In this document: piece by piece, positions 52,924 to 62,429 of the stretch
Position numbering within the stretch: the stretch's first letter is position 1
How the letters are laid out: every line of letters begins with the position of its first letter
Source: Lacimicrobium sp. SS2-24
GTDB lineage: Bacteria > Pseudomonadota > Gammaproteobacteria > Enterobacterales > Alteromonadaceae
DNA: 64,000 bases
Assembly (NCBI RefSeq): GCF_002201535.1
Contig: NZ_NIWW01000004.1
Location: 62,001-126,000, forward strand
Reading direction: 5' to 3'
Position numbers and translations under genes: made by a program
Notes under the pieces: model-generated
What the model was told of the DNA's origin: nothing
The model's input: the letters and a program-made list of their open reading frames with translations, nothing else
Databases searched by the model: none

Positions 52924-53346
52924 TTATTGACCCTGGCCAAGCATCAGCACACGACGGAAAATCCGCTTAGTGGTATCCGCTACCTGGATATTGGTCTCAT
53001 AGGCCTTGGAGGCAGAAAGCATATCCGCCATCTCTTCTACCACATTGACATTAGGCTTGTAGATGTAGCCGTTTTCATCGGCCATGGGATGGCTGGGGTT
53101 GTGTTCAACCAGCAACGGCTTGTCGCTCTCTACAATCCCCTCCACCTTCACCCCCGGCGTCGCATTCTGGTTATTCATGGCCTGCTCCATGGCCGCAGCG
53201 AATACCGGCTTACGCGCACGGTACGTGTCTTCATAACTGCTGCTAACACTGTTTGCATTGGCGATATTGCTGGCTGTGGTATTCAGACGAACACCCTCTG
53301 CCGCAATACCGGTGGTAGCGATATTCATTATATTAAACAGGCTCAT
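52924..53346 (-). CDS. flgC: Flagellar proximal rod protein FlgC
   Basis: 140 residues: IMNIATTGIAAEGVRLNTTASNIANANSVS, ATPGVKVEGIVE and the C-terminal PNVNVVEEMADMLSASKAYETNIQVADTTKRIF. Overlaps the flgB stop by one base. Confidence 0.96.
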   Translation of the reverse strand: MSLFNIMNIATTGIAAEGVRLNTTASNIANANSVSSSYEDTYRARKPVFAAAMEQAMNNQNATPGVKVEGIVESDKPLLVEHNPSHPMADENGYIYKPNVNVVEEMADMLSASKAYETNIQVADTTKRIFRRVLMLGQGQ

Positions 53347-53747
53347 TAGGCTTGCCCTCCTTTCAGGGCGTTTTTCATGCCCTTAAATTTACCCTTGAGG
53401 AATTCGAGACCAGCCTGATAACGCATGCCGGTATCCAGAAATTCGTTTCTTTCTTTTTGCACTTCGACAGTGTTGCCGTCACCCGTATCGGGCTGCATCG
53501 GTACCCGATAGAGCAAATCCTGGGTGTTACGTATCTGCACATCAAAGTGCTTTTCGTGAGTGCGACTGAGGCTTGACTTCTGCTCAAGCTGTGCCGTTTG
53601 CATGGCAGCTTTAAAGTCAACGTCGCGCGCCTTGTAACCCGGAGTATTGGCATTGGCCAGATTTCCGGCAATGGTTTCCATACGCTGATCGCGAATCGTC
53701 AGCGCCTTGTGATGAAAGCCCACCAATTTATCCAGACTGATTGCCAT
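53346..53747 (-). CDS. flgB: Flagellar proximal rod protein FlgB
   Basis: 133 residues from the ATG at 53747 (RBS CAGGAGT eight bases upstream): MAISLDKLVGFHHKALTIRDQRMETIAGNLANANTPGYKARDVDF and the end FLDTGMRYQAGLEFLKGKFKGMKNALKGG. First gene of flgBCDE, 38 bases from a sigma-54 promoter. Confidence 0.95.
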   Translation of the reverse strand: MAISLDKLVGFHHKALTIRDQRMETIAGNLANANTPGYKARDVDFKAAMQTAQLEQKSSLSRTHEKHFDVQIRNTQDLLYRVPMQPDTGDGNTVEVQKERNEFLDTGMRYQAGLEFLKGKFKGMKNALKGGQA

Positions 53748-53784
53748 GCTGTACTCCTGCAAAAAACAACTTCGCAGAAAACAA

Positions 53785-53800
53785 AGCAAAGGCTATGCCA
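53785..53800 (-). promoter_or_regulatory. Sigma-54 promoter of flgBCDE
   Basis: Minus strand TGGCAT-AGCCT-TTGCT: GG and GC ten bases apart, one mismatch in the -24 element. Confidence 0.85.
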
Positions 53801-53847
53801 GAATCTGATTTATTTAAGAGGTGAAAAGCGGAATTTTAGAAAAAGCG

Positions 53848-54687
53848 TTATTTTTTAACGTAATACAGCCCGGGGCTGCAGCGCACCATACTGAATGCAT
53901 CCGATAAGCCTGACATGGACTCAGACGCCCCAAGGAATAACACTCCTTCATTTTGCAGGCTGGCGGCAATCTGTTGCAGTATCTTTGCCTTACTCGCCGG
54001 TGAGAAATAGATCAGCACGTTTCGGCAAAAAACCAGGTCAAAGCGACCCATCGACGCATAAGAGTCGAGCAAATTGATGGGCTTGAAGGACACCATGCTG
54101 GTGACCTGAGATTTTAATTTAAGGGTGCCATTGGCGGTAGGTTCAAAGAATTGCCGCTTGCGATCCTCTGACAAGCCACGTGATAACGACAGGTTATCGT
54201 ATTCCGCAGCCTTACACCGGTTCAACATGTCTACAGAGATATCCGTGCCCACTATCTGCACACCACCGGGAAACGCCCCCGGATTACGTTGCTGGTACTC
54301 CAGCGCCGTCATTGCAATGGAATAGGGCTCCTGCCCGGAAGAACAAGCCGCCGACCAGATTTTGAGCGGCGAAGACTTACCCTTAAACTTGGCGAACAAC
54401 TGTGACTTGAGCAATTCAAAGGGATAGGTATCCCGAAACCACAGAGTCTCATTGGTGGTCATCGCGTCGATGACAGCCTCGCGTAAGGTGCGATCGTGGC
54501 TATTGACTACCTTGGCAATTAACTGCGCCAGGCTGTCTATCTGAAATTTTCGCAACAACGGTGATAAACGACTGCGCACCAGATACTGCTTGTTATCACC
54601 CAGCACAATACCGCATTGTTTTTCCAGGTAATTACGGAATAGCTGATAATCCTGGCTAGCGATTTCTCTGTCAGACACGGACTGCAC
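53848..54687 (-). CDS. cheR: Chemotaxis protein methyltransferase CheR
   Basis: 279 residues. N-terminal helical domain (YQLFRNYLEKQCGIVLGDNKQYLV), then the SAM-binding domain with TTNETLWFRDTYPFELLK, IWSAACSSGQEPYSIAM, GTDISVDMLNRC and FCRNVLIYFSPASKAKILQQI. Methylates chemoreceptor glutamates. Five bases after cheV; the cheV-cheR pair ahead of flgB is typical of polar systems. Confidence 0.96.
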   Translation of the reverse strand: MQSVSDREIASQDYQLFRNYLEKQCGIVLGDNKQYLVRSRLSPLLRKFQIDSLAQLIAKVVNSHDRTLREAVIDAMTTNETLWFRDTYPFELLKSQLFAKFKGKSSPLKIWSAACSSGQEPYSIAMTALEYQQRNPGAFPGGVQIVGTDISVDMLNRCKAAEYDNLSLSRGLSEDRKRQFFEPTANGTLKLKSQVTSMVSFKPINLLDSYASMGRFDLVFCRNVLIYFSPASKAKILQQIAASLQNEGVLFLGASESMSGLSDAFSMVRCSPGLYYVKK

Positions 54688-54692
54688 TCTTG

Positions 54693-55619
54693 TTAAACTT
54701 CAAGACCTAACCATTTTTTCACTGAGTTGGCGAGTTCATCTGGGTGGAACTTAGCAATAAAGTCATCGGCTCCCACCTTTTTCACCATCGCCTGATTGAA
54801 CACACCGCTTAAGGAGGTGTGCAGGATAACATGAAGTTTATTCAGCTTAGGGTTATTTTTTATCTCGGCGGTCAGGGTATAGCCGTCCATTTCCGGCATC
54901 TCGATATCCGACACCAGCACCCCAACTTTGTCGGTCACATCGCCGGTTTCTTCGGCCAATGCCAGCAATCCTTTCAGCGCCTCAGCGCCATTTTTTGCCG
55001 CTTCGATTTTCAGCCCTAAACTGGTGAGCGCCTTAATCACCTGCTTTCTGGCCACTGAGGAGTCATCGGCGATATAGATGATTTTGTCCTTAATGGCAGA
55101 GATATCCAGCCCTTCTGTCACCGACGCACTGACGTCAGTTCCCAGTGGGGTAATTTCATTCAGAATCTTCTCTACATCCAGAATCTCAACCAACTCATTG
55201 TCGATTTCTGTGACGGCAGTGAGATAGCTGGCTCTGCCCGTTCCCTTAGGCGGAGGCAGAATCGAGTCCCAGTTGATATTGATAATGCGCTCCACTGAAC
55301 CCACCAGAAATCCCTGCACAGAACGGTTGTATTCAGCAATGATGATAAAGCGCTTGGTCACATCATCAATCATTTTGCCACCGGTCGCCATGCTTAAATC
55401 AATCACAGAAATAGTCTGGCCACGAATATGAGCAACACCGCGAACAAAGGGATTCAGTTTAGGCATGGAGGTGAGTGGTGGACACTGCAACACTTCGCGC
55501 ACTTTAAACACGTTAATGCCAAAGCGCTGATTACCCTGCAACTTGAATAACAGTAATTCGAGTCGGTTCTGCCCGACTAACTGTGTACGTTGATTAACTG
55601 AATCAAGGATCCCAGCCAT
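54693..55619 (-). CDS. cheV: Chemotaxis coupling protein CheV
   Basis: 308 residues: CheW-like domain (about 15-155; FGINVFKVREVLQCPPLT, VRGVAHIRGQTISVIDLSMA) and C-terminal response-regulator receiver (about 175-305) with the phospho-acceptor in VLVSDIEMPEMDGYTL, YIADDSSVARKQV and the conserved Lys in KVGADDFIAKF. Adapter between receptors and CheA. Confidence 0.96.
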   Translation of the reverse strand: MAGILDSVNQRTQLVGQNRLELLLFKLQGNQRFGINVFKVREVLQCPPLTSMPKLNPFVRGVAHIRGQTISVIDLSMATGGKMIDDVTKRFIIIAEYNRSVQGFLVGSVERIININWDSILPPPKGTGRASYLTAVTEIDNELVEILDVEKILNEITPLGTDVSASVTEGLDISAIKDKIIYIADDSSVARKQVIKALTSLGLKIEAAKNGAEALKGLLALAEETGDVTDKVGVLVSDIEMPEMDGYTLTAEIKNNPKLNKLHVILHTSLSGVFNQAMVKKVGADDFIAKFHPDELANSVKKWLGLEV

Positions 55620-55645
55620 ATATCACCCCAAAGCTGTTTCAGTGT

Positions 55646-55661
55646 AGGCACAGAACTTGCC
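55646..55661 (+). promoter_or_regulatory. Possible sigma-54 promoter for flgA
   Basis: Plus strand AGGCAC-AGAAC-TTGCC, GG and GC ten bases apart, one mismatch in each element. It points to flgA but would give a leader over 200 bases. Confidence 0.45.
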
Positions 55662-55890
55662 ACTACTGAATTATATTAGCCTGTATCGACAGTAATTTGA
55701 CAGTCGATACAAGTCAGACTGAACCGGTAGCAGCACGATGCACTGATGTCGGCACACGTAAAGCCTATGCGTTGTAATCGTTATCGCAACCCCTGGCGCA
55801 AACATTAATTCTGAATGAGTCAAAATAGGAAGCTGCTGCCATGTTACAAGATTTTGTCCTTAAGCATAGCCAAACTGGTACAAAGTGAAT

Positions 55891-56598
55891 ATGAAAAATT
55901 TTCCTAGCATTCTGAGAACACTGACATTTTTCTCTTTGATAGCGGTTTTCAACAGTGCAATCGCCACCCCCGAGTCTGTGCATGAAGCGATTCGCAGCGC
56001 GGCTACCGAGTTTGTTACATCCCAGGTTTCCACGGACAATAGCAGTACCGTTCATACTGAAGTGTCGGCTGCCAAAGTGGATCCACGTATCCAGGTGCCA
56101 GAATGCCGACAACCATTTCAGGCTTCGGCCAGTGACAATAGTCTGACGCAGAGCAATGTGACCGTGCGGGTATACTGTCCCGGCTCCAACTGGTTTTTGT
56201 ATGTGATGGTCAACGTTCAGCAAAAGCAGGACGTGGTCGTGGCAAAGCAGGCTGTCTCGCCGGGAGAGCTATTGAATCAGGATCAACTAGAGGTGATCCG
56301 ACTCGACGTCAATCAACTGCGCAGCAGCACCTATTCCAGCATAGAGAGTCTCAGCGGCGCGCGCAGTAAAAGGCGGCTTCGGGCAGGACAGCCAATTGAA
56401 CCCTCTTTACTCTGCTATGTCTGCAAAGGAGACAATGTGGTGATTTCGGCTAACGTCAACGGATTGGAAATCAAAGCCAGTGGCATCGCTGAGCAGGACG
56501 GCAATATTGGCGATACCATTCGTATTGAAAACACCTCAAGCCGCCGACAGATTGATGCCACCGTGATCAGTGCATCGGAAGTGGCAGTCAGTATTTAA
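55891..56598 (+). CDS. flgA: P-ring assembly chaperone FlgA
   Basis: 235 residues from the ATG at 55891 (an in-frame GTG lies two codons upstream). Signal peptide LTFFSLIAVFNSAIA, then a SAF domain with VVAKQAVSPGELLNQDQLEVIRLD and the FlgA signature LRAGQPIEPSLLC, ending in GNIGDTIRIENTSSRRQIDATV. Periplasmic. Divergent from cheV. Confidence 0.95.
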   Translation: MKNFPSILRTLTFFSLIAVFNSAIATPESVHEAIRSAATEFVTSQVSTDNSSTVHTEVSAAKVDPRIQVPECRQPFQASASDNSLTQSNVTVRVYCPGSNWFLYVMVNVQQKQDVVVAKQAVSPGELLNQDQLEVIRLDVNQLRSSTYSSIESLSGARSKRRLRAGQPIEPSLLCYVCKGDNVVISANVNGLEIKASGIAEQDGNIGDTIRIENTSSRRQIDATVISASEVAVSI

Positions 56599-56755
56599 GG
56601 ACCGCGCCATGGATGCCGATATAGAGGCATACAGGTATAATCGTGTCAGCCTTAAAGCGGTGCACCGTAATGCGTTAAATAGTGCTTGCGCTTTACTGCA
56701 ATATGGCAAAGAGTGAGTGTTGGTAAAAATTTTGCTAGAATTCACCAAAGAGTGC

Positions 56756-56782
56756 TAAAGAACAGAAATTACCTGCCGATAA
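56756..56782 (+). promoter_or_regulatory. Perfect sigma-28 promoter of flgMN
   Basis: TAAAG (56756-56760), 14 bases, GCCGATAA (56775-56782). Exact consensus; the reference site for this window. Confidence 0.95.
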
Positions 56783-56817
56783 CAAAGCAGAGGTAAAATA
56801 GGTAGTGGGAATTAAGC

Positions 56818-57156
56818 ATGTCAGTTAACAACATTAACAGCAACAATGGCAACCTGAATAAAACACAGGTAGACAGCCAGAAGCTGAATCAGCAGACGCA
56901 AAATCAGGCGTCTACACAAACTGATAGTGCCCGCAGTCAAGCTGCGACGGCACCCAGGCAGGATTCTGTATCGCTGACCCAATCTGCTCAGCAATTGGCG
57001 CAAATGCAGAAGAAGAGCAACGATGCTCCTGTCAATCAGGAAAAAGTGGACCGCCTGAAAAAAGCCATTCAATCCGGTGAATATCGGGTTAACCCTGAAG
57101 TCCTGGCAAGCAAAATTGCCCGACTTGAAGCAGAACTGTTCGGGGTGAAGTCCTGA
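56818..57156 (+). CDS. flgM: Anti-sigma-28 factor FlgM
   Basis: 112 residues. The N-terminus is unstructured and Gln/Asn-rich; the C-terminal sigma-binding part has DSVSLTQSAQQLAQMQ and DRLKKAIQSGEYRVNPEVLASKI. It holds FliA inactive until export through the finished hook. Autoregulated by the perfect sigma-28 promoter upstream. Confidence 0.95.
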   Translation: MSVNNINSNNGNLNKTQVDSQKLNQQTQNQASTQTDSARSQAATAPRQDSVSLTQSAQQLAQMQKKSNDAPVNQEKVDRLKKAIQSGEYRVNPEVLASKIARLEAELFGVKS

Positions 57157-57160
57157 TTTT

Positions 57161-57580
57161 ATGAGTCAGATTAACGAGGCGATGAAGCATCAACAGGAGC
57201 TGCTGGGAAAGTTACAGCTGCTATTGGACAGCGAGTTACAACTTATCAGCTCCAGAGATGCCGAGGCGCTCATTAATCTGGTTAACCAAAAAGAAGCGTT
57301 GCTGGATGAGATTCAGCAGCAAGATCAGAAAATCGCCAGCCTCTACAGCAACGACAGCGTTAAGGATACCGACTTCGACGAGGCTAAAGCCGCAATACAG
57401 AAGCTGGTTGAAGATTGCCAATATCGCACGCAAATCAATGCGACAGCCGTTGAACAAGGTCAGTTAAGACTCGAGCACCTGCGCAACCTGATTATGGACG
57501 TGCGCGCCAAAGAAAGCCTGACCTATGACAAAGCCGGTAAAAAGAAATCCGGCCCTATGGGCGGCGGCGTCAAAGCCTAA
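57161..57580 (+). CDS. flgN: FlgN-family chaperone for FlgK/FlgL
   Basis: 139 residues, mostly helical: LLGKLQLLLDSELQLISSRDAEALINLVNQKEALLDEI, a classic FlgN N-terminal helix. Four bases after flgM. A flexible tail (KKKSGPMGGGVKA) follows the domain. Confidence 0.92.
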   Translation: MSQINEAMKHQQELLGKLQLLLDSELQLISSRDAEALINLVNQKEALLDEIQQQDQKIASLYSNDSVKDTDFDEAKAAIQKLVEDCQYRTQINATAVEQGQLRLEHLRNLIMDVRAKESLTYDKAGKKKSGPMGGGVKA

Positions 57581-57585
57581 TTTTC

Positions 57586-57634
<49 letters not shown>

Positions 57635-57724
57635 AAAAAAACATCCCCTTCCCCGCCAGAAAAGTCATGTTTAAGCTCATTTGTCTTTTTATCTGATCAC
57701 TGCAAACTGATGCCTGACGGTTTG

Positions 57725-58183
57725 TCAGTAATATTTCACATCTTTAATGCGCCGGGGTTTAGCGACTGACAGATAAATGTCGTACACCTTTTTCATATCC
57801 AGTTCGAGCTCGGTGGCGTAGGTGTTCTCACCCACAGCATAGGTTCTTACCACCTTAGCGCCTCGAATGACCCCCTGCACAGAAGAGGCTAAATTTTCAT
57901 CCTCCAGCAACATATTCTGTAATGACTGCTGGGCATTGACTCTGTGGCCATATACCTGCTCGGCAAGCTCACGATAAGCGTCCAGTTTAGAGGCTTTGAC
58001 CGCCTGAAGCATGCGCAATGAGGGGGACTCTCCGGATTGCTCGTTGATTGGTGCATAGCCCACCGCAGTGAGAATGGGATAGCTGTCAGGCTCCACATAT
58101 TCCCATTCCACATGTTTGTCATAGAGCACTGAACAACCACTGAGAAGCAGCATCAACATCGCCAGGACAGAAAAGGGTTTCAT
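57725..58183 (-). CDS. flgP: Flagellar outer-membrane lipoprotein FlgP (LPP20 family)
   Basis: 152 residues from the ATG at 58183; lipobox LLLSGC, then the LPP20/FlgP domain: YPILTAVGYAPINEQ, LRMLQAVKASKLDAYRELAEQVYGHRV, VRTYAVGENTYATELELDM. FlgP forms a basal disk/H-ring part in polar flagella. A possible sigma-54 site lies upstream. In Vibrio, flgO is next to flgP; here no flgO is present. Confidence 0.9.
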   Translation of the reverse strand: MKPFSVLAMLMLLLSGCSVLYDKHVEWEYVEPDSYPILTAVGYAPINEQSGESPSLRMLQAVKASKLDAYRELAEQVYGHRVNAQQSLQNMLLEDENLASSVQGVIRGAKVVRTYAVGENTYATELELDMKKVYDIYLSVAKPRRIKDVKYY

Positions 58184-58278
58184 CGGGCACCTCAAGTATG
58201 TGTTGGGTCTGACTCATCGGAATCTACTTCCCGCTGAAGCGCAGACACATTGTTGTCAGGTTTATGAACGATAATACA

Positions 58279-58294
58279 AGCAAGTTACGTACCC
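58279..58294 (-). promoter_or_regulatory. Possible sigma-54 promoter of flgP
   Basis: Minus strand GGGTAC-GTAAC-TTGCT; GG and GC ten bases apart, two mismatches in the -24 element, about 95 bases before the flgP ATG. Confidence 0.55.
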
Positions 58295-58399
58295 TTTTGG
58301 GAAACATCGTTGGTACTTCTCGGACTATCGTCAAAAAAATGCTGCCAAAACGGTATATTTTGTGCAGGGAGGGTGAAGGATAAGTATGAGGTGGTTCCC

Positions 58400-59554
58400 G
58401 TGAATACATTGTTTTCTTTATTAGCCGTTGCCCTATCCCTATGCACCCTGTGCAGTTTTCAGGCTCAGGCTATTTGGTTTGAAGCCAGCGGACAAGCCGT
58501 TGTTCACAATGGTGATAAACGTCATGCCAGAAAAATGGCGACGCAGGAGGCACTCAAGCAAGCACTGATGTTTGCCGGTGCCCGTGTCAATAGCGTACAG
58601 CAGCTCGTCGACGGGCTATTACAGGATGATCGTCTGGAGGTGCGTGCCGGGGGTGAAGTCAATAAAGTGGAGCTCATTCACGAAAACTATCAGGGTGATA
58701 TCGTCACCGTTGCCATCCGCGCGGACATTTTTCCGCAAGAAAGCCAGTGCCGGGCATCGGACTATCAGAAAAGTGTGGTGACCACCTGGTTTCCAATCCG
58801 CAATAAACAACAAGCGACGCTGGGACAACTCTACAATATCGGCAAAGATTTGCCTCGCCAGTTGCATCGCTCTTTTTCTGCCACCAGCCAACATGCCAAT
58901 ATTCACTCAGTGGAAAACTTCTATGTCACGCCCGGTAACGATTTAAGTCGTCAGGCAACTGCCTTGGCCCGCAAGGCCGGAGGACAGTTTGTGTTATTGG
59001 CAGAGATTACCGATATCAGCAATCAGCAGAGCGATCCGTCCATGCTGGCCTTCTGGAAAGACAGCGAGATCAATCGTAATTTTACTCTGGACGTCCACCT
59101 GATCAACGGTATGACCGGCGAGGTACTGATTTCACAGCCTTTTCATACTCAGTCAGACTGGCCCTTCGATCCCCATAACACCGTCGATACCGCCAGTAAT
59201 ACCTTCTGGCAATCCAGCTATGGGAGTGCTATCCGTCAACAACTGGATGACCTGGCACAGCGCATTGATGAAGAGATTGCCTGCCTGCCAGCCCATGGCA
59301 GAGTGTTACAAAGCAGCCATCAGCAATTGTCTATCGATATCGGTAAAGCCCATGGTGTGAGTCTTGGCGACAGGCTTAAGGTTTTTAAGCTGAATCAGTT
59401 TTACGATCCTATGGGGAACAGCCACTATCAGTATCAGGTGCATCCGGTGGAAGTACAGGTCACCAGATTGTCACTGCGCTCGTCGGTAGTGGAGTCAGTA
59501 AACGGTGTACCTCTTGCCAATATTCAGCCCAACGACTTTGTATCCAGACGCTGA
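58400..59554 (+). CDS. flgT: Flagellar H-ring assembly protein FlgT
   Basis: 384 residues from a GTG at 58400, which begins a clean signal peptide (LFSLLAVALSLCTLCSFQAQA). The FlgT N-terminal domain follows: IWFEASGQAVVHNGDKRHARKMATQEALKQALMFAGARV; then GQFVLLAEITDIS and a C-terminal domain with IGKAHGVSLGDRLKVF. Builds the outer H ring around the LP ring in polar flagella. Divergent from flgP. Confidence 0.9.
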   Translation: MNTLFSLLAVALSLCTLCSFQAQAIWFEASGQAVVHNGDKRHARKMATQEALKQALMFAGARVNSVQQLVDGLLQDDRLEVRAGGEVNKVELIHENYQGDIVTVAIRADIFPQESQCRASDYQKSVVTTWFPIRNKQQATLGQLYNIGKDLPRQLHRSFSATSQHANIHSVENFYVTPGNDLSRQATALARKAGGQFVLLAEITDISNQQSDPSMLAFWKDSEINRNFTLDVHLINGMTGEVLISQPFHTQSDWPFDPHNTVDTASNTFWQSSYGSAIRQQLDDLAQRIDEEIACLPAHGRVLQSSHQQLSIDIGKAHGVSLGDRLKVFKLNQFYDPMGNSHYQYQVHPVEVQVTRLSLRSSVVESVNGVPLANIQPNDFVSRR

Positions 59555-59677
59555 GTGTCATACGTGCAGCCGATGATTATTTATCCACTCACCGACATCG
59601 GACTTTAAATTACCGGGGCCTTAGGTAATAATGCCCGCCGTCAGGGCCGTGACGCCCCTGCAACATAACCGCAATTG

Positions 59678-59752
59678 GTCCCCGTAGTTTAATGGATAAA
59701 ACAAGGCCCTCCTAAGGCTTAGATCCAGGTTCGATTCCTGGTGGGGACGCCA
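59678..59752 (+). tRNA. tRNA-Arg(CCU)
   Basis: 75 bases with encoded CCA. Acceptor GTCCCCG/TGGGGAC, D stem GTTT/AAAC, anticodon stem AGGCC/GGCTT with loop CTCCTAA (anticodon CCT), T arm CCAGG-TTCGATT-CCTGG. It reads AGG codons. No integrase or attachment duplication is seen beside it. Confidence 0.97.
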
Positions 59753-59886
59753 GTATCAAATCGCACCCGCTGCTCTTCGCGGTAGTGTCTGTTATCACGT
59801 TGTTCTGACCTTTAGTCCCACCCCCTCTCTCGCTTACCGGATTTTTACGTTATACCTGTAATCTTTCGGCTATGGAGCACCTGACA

Positions 59887-60339
59887 ATGGTCCGTCTGTT
59901 TCTAATCGGTTTTCTATTTAACATGAGCTTCGGTGTGATAGCCGATGACGACACACCTGAATCTGAACTGCTTCAACTACAGGAGCAGGTGTATCAGCGC
60001 GAGCAAGCCTTTGCTGACACTATGGCCGCTCGGGATTTTGTCGCATTTCAGTCTTTTCTTCATGAGGATGCCATCTTTTTCACTGACACTGACCCGCTCA
60101 GAGGTAAACAGGCAGTTTCAAAAGGCTGGCAAAGGTATTACCAGGACGATGCGGCTCCCTTTTCCTGGCAGCCCCTACACGTCGAGGTACTGGCCAGTGG
60201 GCACCTGGCCCATAGCAGTGGCCCGGTATTTAATCCTCAGGGTGAGTGTGTCGCCACGTTTAATTCGATATGGCAAAAAGAGCCTGATGGCCAATGGTTG
60301 GTGGTGTTTGATAAGGGTTCACCAGGTTGCCCCAACTAG
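59887..60339 (+). CDS. Secreted DUF4440/SnoaL-like (NTF2-fold) protein
   Basis: 150 residues. Signal peptide (LFLIGFLFNMSFGVIA) followed by an NTF2-like cone: REQAFADTMAARDFVAFQSFLHEDAIFF, GKQAVSKGWQRYY and a C-terminal WQKEPDGQWLVVFDKGSPGC. The ATG at 59887 has GGAG eight bases upstream; an earlier ATG at 59872 is possible. Function unknown. Confidence 0.82.
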   Translation: MVRLFLIGFLFNMSFGVIADDDTPESELLQLQEQVYQREQAFADTMAARDFVAFQSFLHEDAIFFTDTDPLRGKQAVSKGWQRYYQDDAAPFSWQPLHVEVLASGHLAHSSGPVFNPQGECVATFNSIWQKEPDGQWLVVFDKGSPGCPN

Positions 60340-60380
60340 CGGCCTGTGGTGAACCCGTTAACGGATATTTCCCGTCCCGG

Positions 60381-62429
60381 CTACTGCGCCTTTTGGTAAC
60401 GTTCGAACCAGGCCAGCGTGTGCTCAATCTTGGCAATCATTCGTGACGGTTTGCCGGCAATGCCATGGGGCGTTCCGGGCACTCTGACCAGTGCCGCATC
60501 CACTCTCTTGAGTTTCAGCGCCTGATAGAATTGCTCAGATTCAGACATGGGCGTACGCCGGTCTTCTTCTCCTGTCATGATCAATGAGGGCGTGGTCACA
60601 TTGCCCACCAGTGACAGCGGTGAGCGCTGCCAGTAATGCTCAAGATGTTCCCAGGGCATACCTGGAAACTGATTGCGAATTTGACCAAGGTAACTGTCTG
60701 CGGTGAGCACTTTACTCACCCAGTTGATAACCGGCTTGGTAATGGCCGCCGCGTTAAACCTATTAGTGAGGCCAATCGCATAGGCACTGGCAATGCCACC
60801 GGCTGAGCCACCGGCGATAAACAGGTTCTGACTATCAATAAATCCCTTGTCTATCATGGCATCGACGCCGGAGTTGTGATCCGCAAAGTCTTCTTTGGAG
60901 CTGTACTTGCCATCCAGCAGCATGGCAAACCGCTCACCATAAGAGGAACTGCCGCGGTGATTGGCGTAAAACACCACGTACCCCTCGGCGGCATAGCGCT
61001 GAAGTTCAGCACTGAAGTGTGGGCCGTAGGCAAGATGGGGGCCGCCATGGATCTCCAGAAGTAAAGGATACTCCTTTTTTGGATCAAATCCTGGCGGGGT
61101 GATATACCAACCCTGAATGGTTTCGCCGTCAAACGACGAGGCATATTCTATTTCGTGCACCTGTCCAAGCTGTTTATGACCCAGTGCATCCTGATTGACA
61201 TTGGTTAATGCGCGATCTTTATCATTAAACCAATACCCCAAATCAGCCGGGCGCTGACTGTTGCCGCGCGTATAGGCCACAGCACCGTTTTCGGCCACGG
61301 AAAAGCTGCCGCTGATATAGGGGCGCCCCAGTGTGGTACCGGATACCTTATCCAGTATGGGCTGATAACTGCCATCCTGCTTAAGCCTTGCCAGTATGCG
61401 CTTGCCATGGTCATCGTACTGGATCATCAGCTCGTTATTATTGTGCCAGCCAAACTCGGATACAGAACGATCCAGTGTCTTTGTGACGCTCTTGGTTTTA
61501 TCCGTGTCGAGGTCCCACACCCTGAGTTGTGTGTTCTGATAGGGCACTTTGGCATTGGTACGGCTTAAATAAGCCAGCTGCGAACCATCCGGAGAAAACT
61601 GCGGAGCATACTCCGAGCCCTCAGCAGTCGTCAGCTCAGTCAGTTTGCCGTCTTCTAAGCTGATCTGATACAAATTTGCTTCGCTGCCCTGATATTCCCA
61701 GTCTGCGTTACGGTTAGAAGTATAAACAATCGCGCTGCCATCTGGCCGCCAAGTAAGCGGGCCCCGATGCTGATAGTCTCCCTGCGAAACCTGTCTGGCG
61801 CTTCCACCTGTGGCAGGTACCACAAAAACATGCCGATACGCAGGCTCTAACATGCCGCGTCCATCGGCCTGGTATCTGGCTTTTTCAATGATGATTGGGG
61901 CTTCTGCCCACTCGGCCCCCTGGGGCTTTTTGGGTGTGTACACAGATCTAGCAAAATCGGTGGGGCCTGCCATCACATCCATGGTGAACGCAAGTTGCTG
62001 TCCATCGGGAGACCAGCTGATATCCCTTATACCTTTTTCCACCTGAGTCACCAGGGCAGTCTTGTCCTGTAACAGCCAATGCACATAGAGCTGACTGCGC
62101 CCATCGCGATTAGAGATAAAAGCCAATTTCTGACCATTGTCGGACCAGACCGGCTGGCTGTAATCATGCTGATCTGCAAACAGCGGGTAATTTTCATTGC
62201 TGTCCAGCTCGTACATCCACAAACTGTGTCTGTTATCGTCCTGCATGACATCAAAACTGCTGCGCACATAGACAATACGCGAGCCGTCAGGAGAGATTTG
62301 CGCATCACTGACATACTCAAGTTCAAAAATGTCTTCCGAGACAAAACGAGACCCATCCTGAGCCAACGCCGTCTGTGAAAACAGCACTGCCGACATCAGC
62401 ATCGCCAGCATTCGTACAGCAACAAACAT
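60381..62429 (-). CDS. S9 (prolyl oligopeptidase) family secreted peptidase
   Basis: 682 residues from the ATG at 62429, which opens a signal peptide (MLAMLMSAVLFSQTALA). An N-terminal beta-propeller with TolB-like repeats (ISPDGSRIVYV, SWSPDGQQLAFT, FSPDGSQLAYLS) is followed by an alpha/beta-hydrolase domain with the catalytic Ser in FIAGGSAGGIAS, Asp in MTGEEDRRTP and His in VPGTPHGI. Acts on peptides in the periplasm or outside. Unrelated to the flagellar block. Confidence 0.93.
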   Translation of the reverse strand: MFVAVRMLAMLMSAVLFSQTALAQDGSRFVSEDIFELEYVSDAQISPDGSRIVYVRSSFDVMQDDNRHSLWMYELDSNENYPLFADQHDYSQPVWSDNGQKLAFISNRDGRSQLYVHWLLQDKTALVTQVEKGIRDISWSPDGQQLAFTMDVMAGPTDFARSVYTPKKPQGAEWAEAPIIIEKARYQADGRGMLEPAYRHVFVVPATGGSARQVSQGDYQHRGPLTWRPDGSAIVYTSNRNADWEYQGSEANLYQISLEDGKLTELTTAEGSEYAPQFSPDGSQLAYLSRTNAKVPYQNTQLRVWDLDTDKTKSVTKTLDRSVSEFGWHNNNELMIQYDDHGKRILARLKQDGSYQPILDKVSGTTLGRPYISGSFSVAENGAVAYTRGNSQRPADLGYWFNDKDRALTNVNQDALGHKQLGQVHEIEYASSFDGETIQGWYITPPGFDPKKEYPLLLEIHGGPHLAYGPHFSAELQRYAAEGYVVFYANHRGSSSYGERFAMLLDGKYSSKEDFADHNSGVDAMIDKGFIDSQNLFIAGGSAGGIASAYAIGLTNRFNAAAITKPVINWVSKVLTADSYLGQIRNQFPGMPWEHLEHYWQRSPLSLVGNVTTPSLIMTGEEDRRTPMSESEQFYQALKLKRVDAALVRVPGTPHGIAGKPSRMIAKIEHTLAWFERYQKAQ

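Noticed and set aside
59678-59752. tRNA-Arg as integration site of a genomic island
   Set aside because: No integrase, no duplicated tRNA 3' end, and ordinary genes on both sides.
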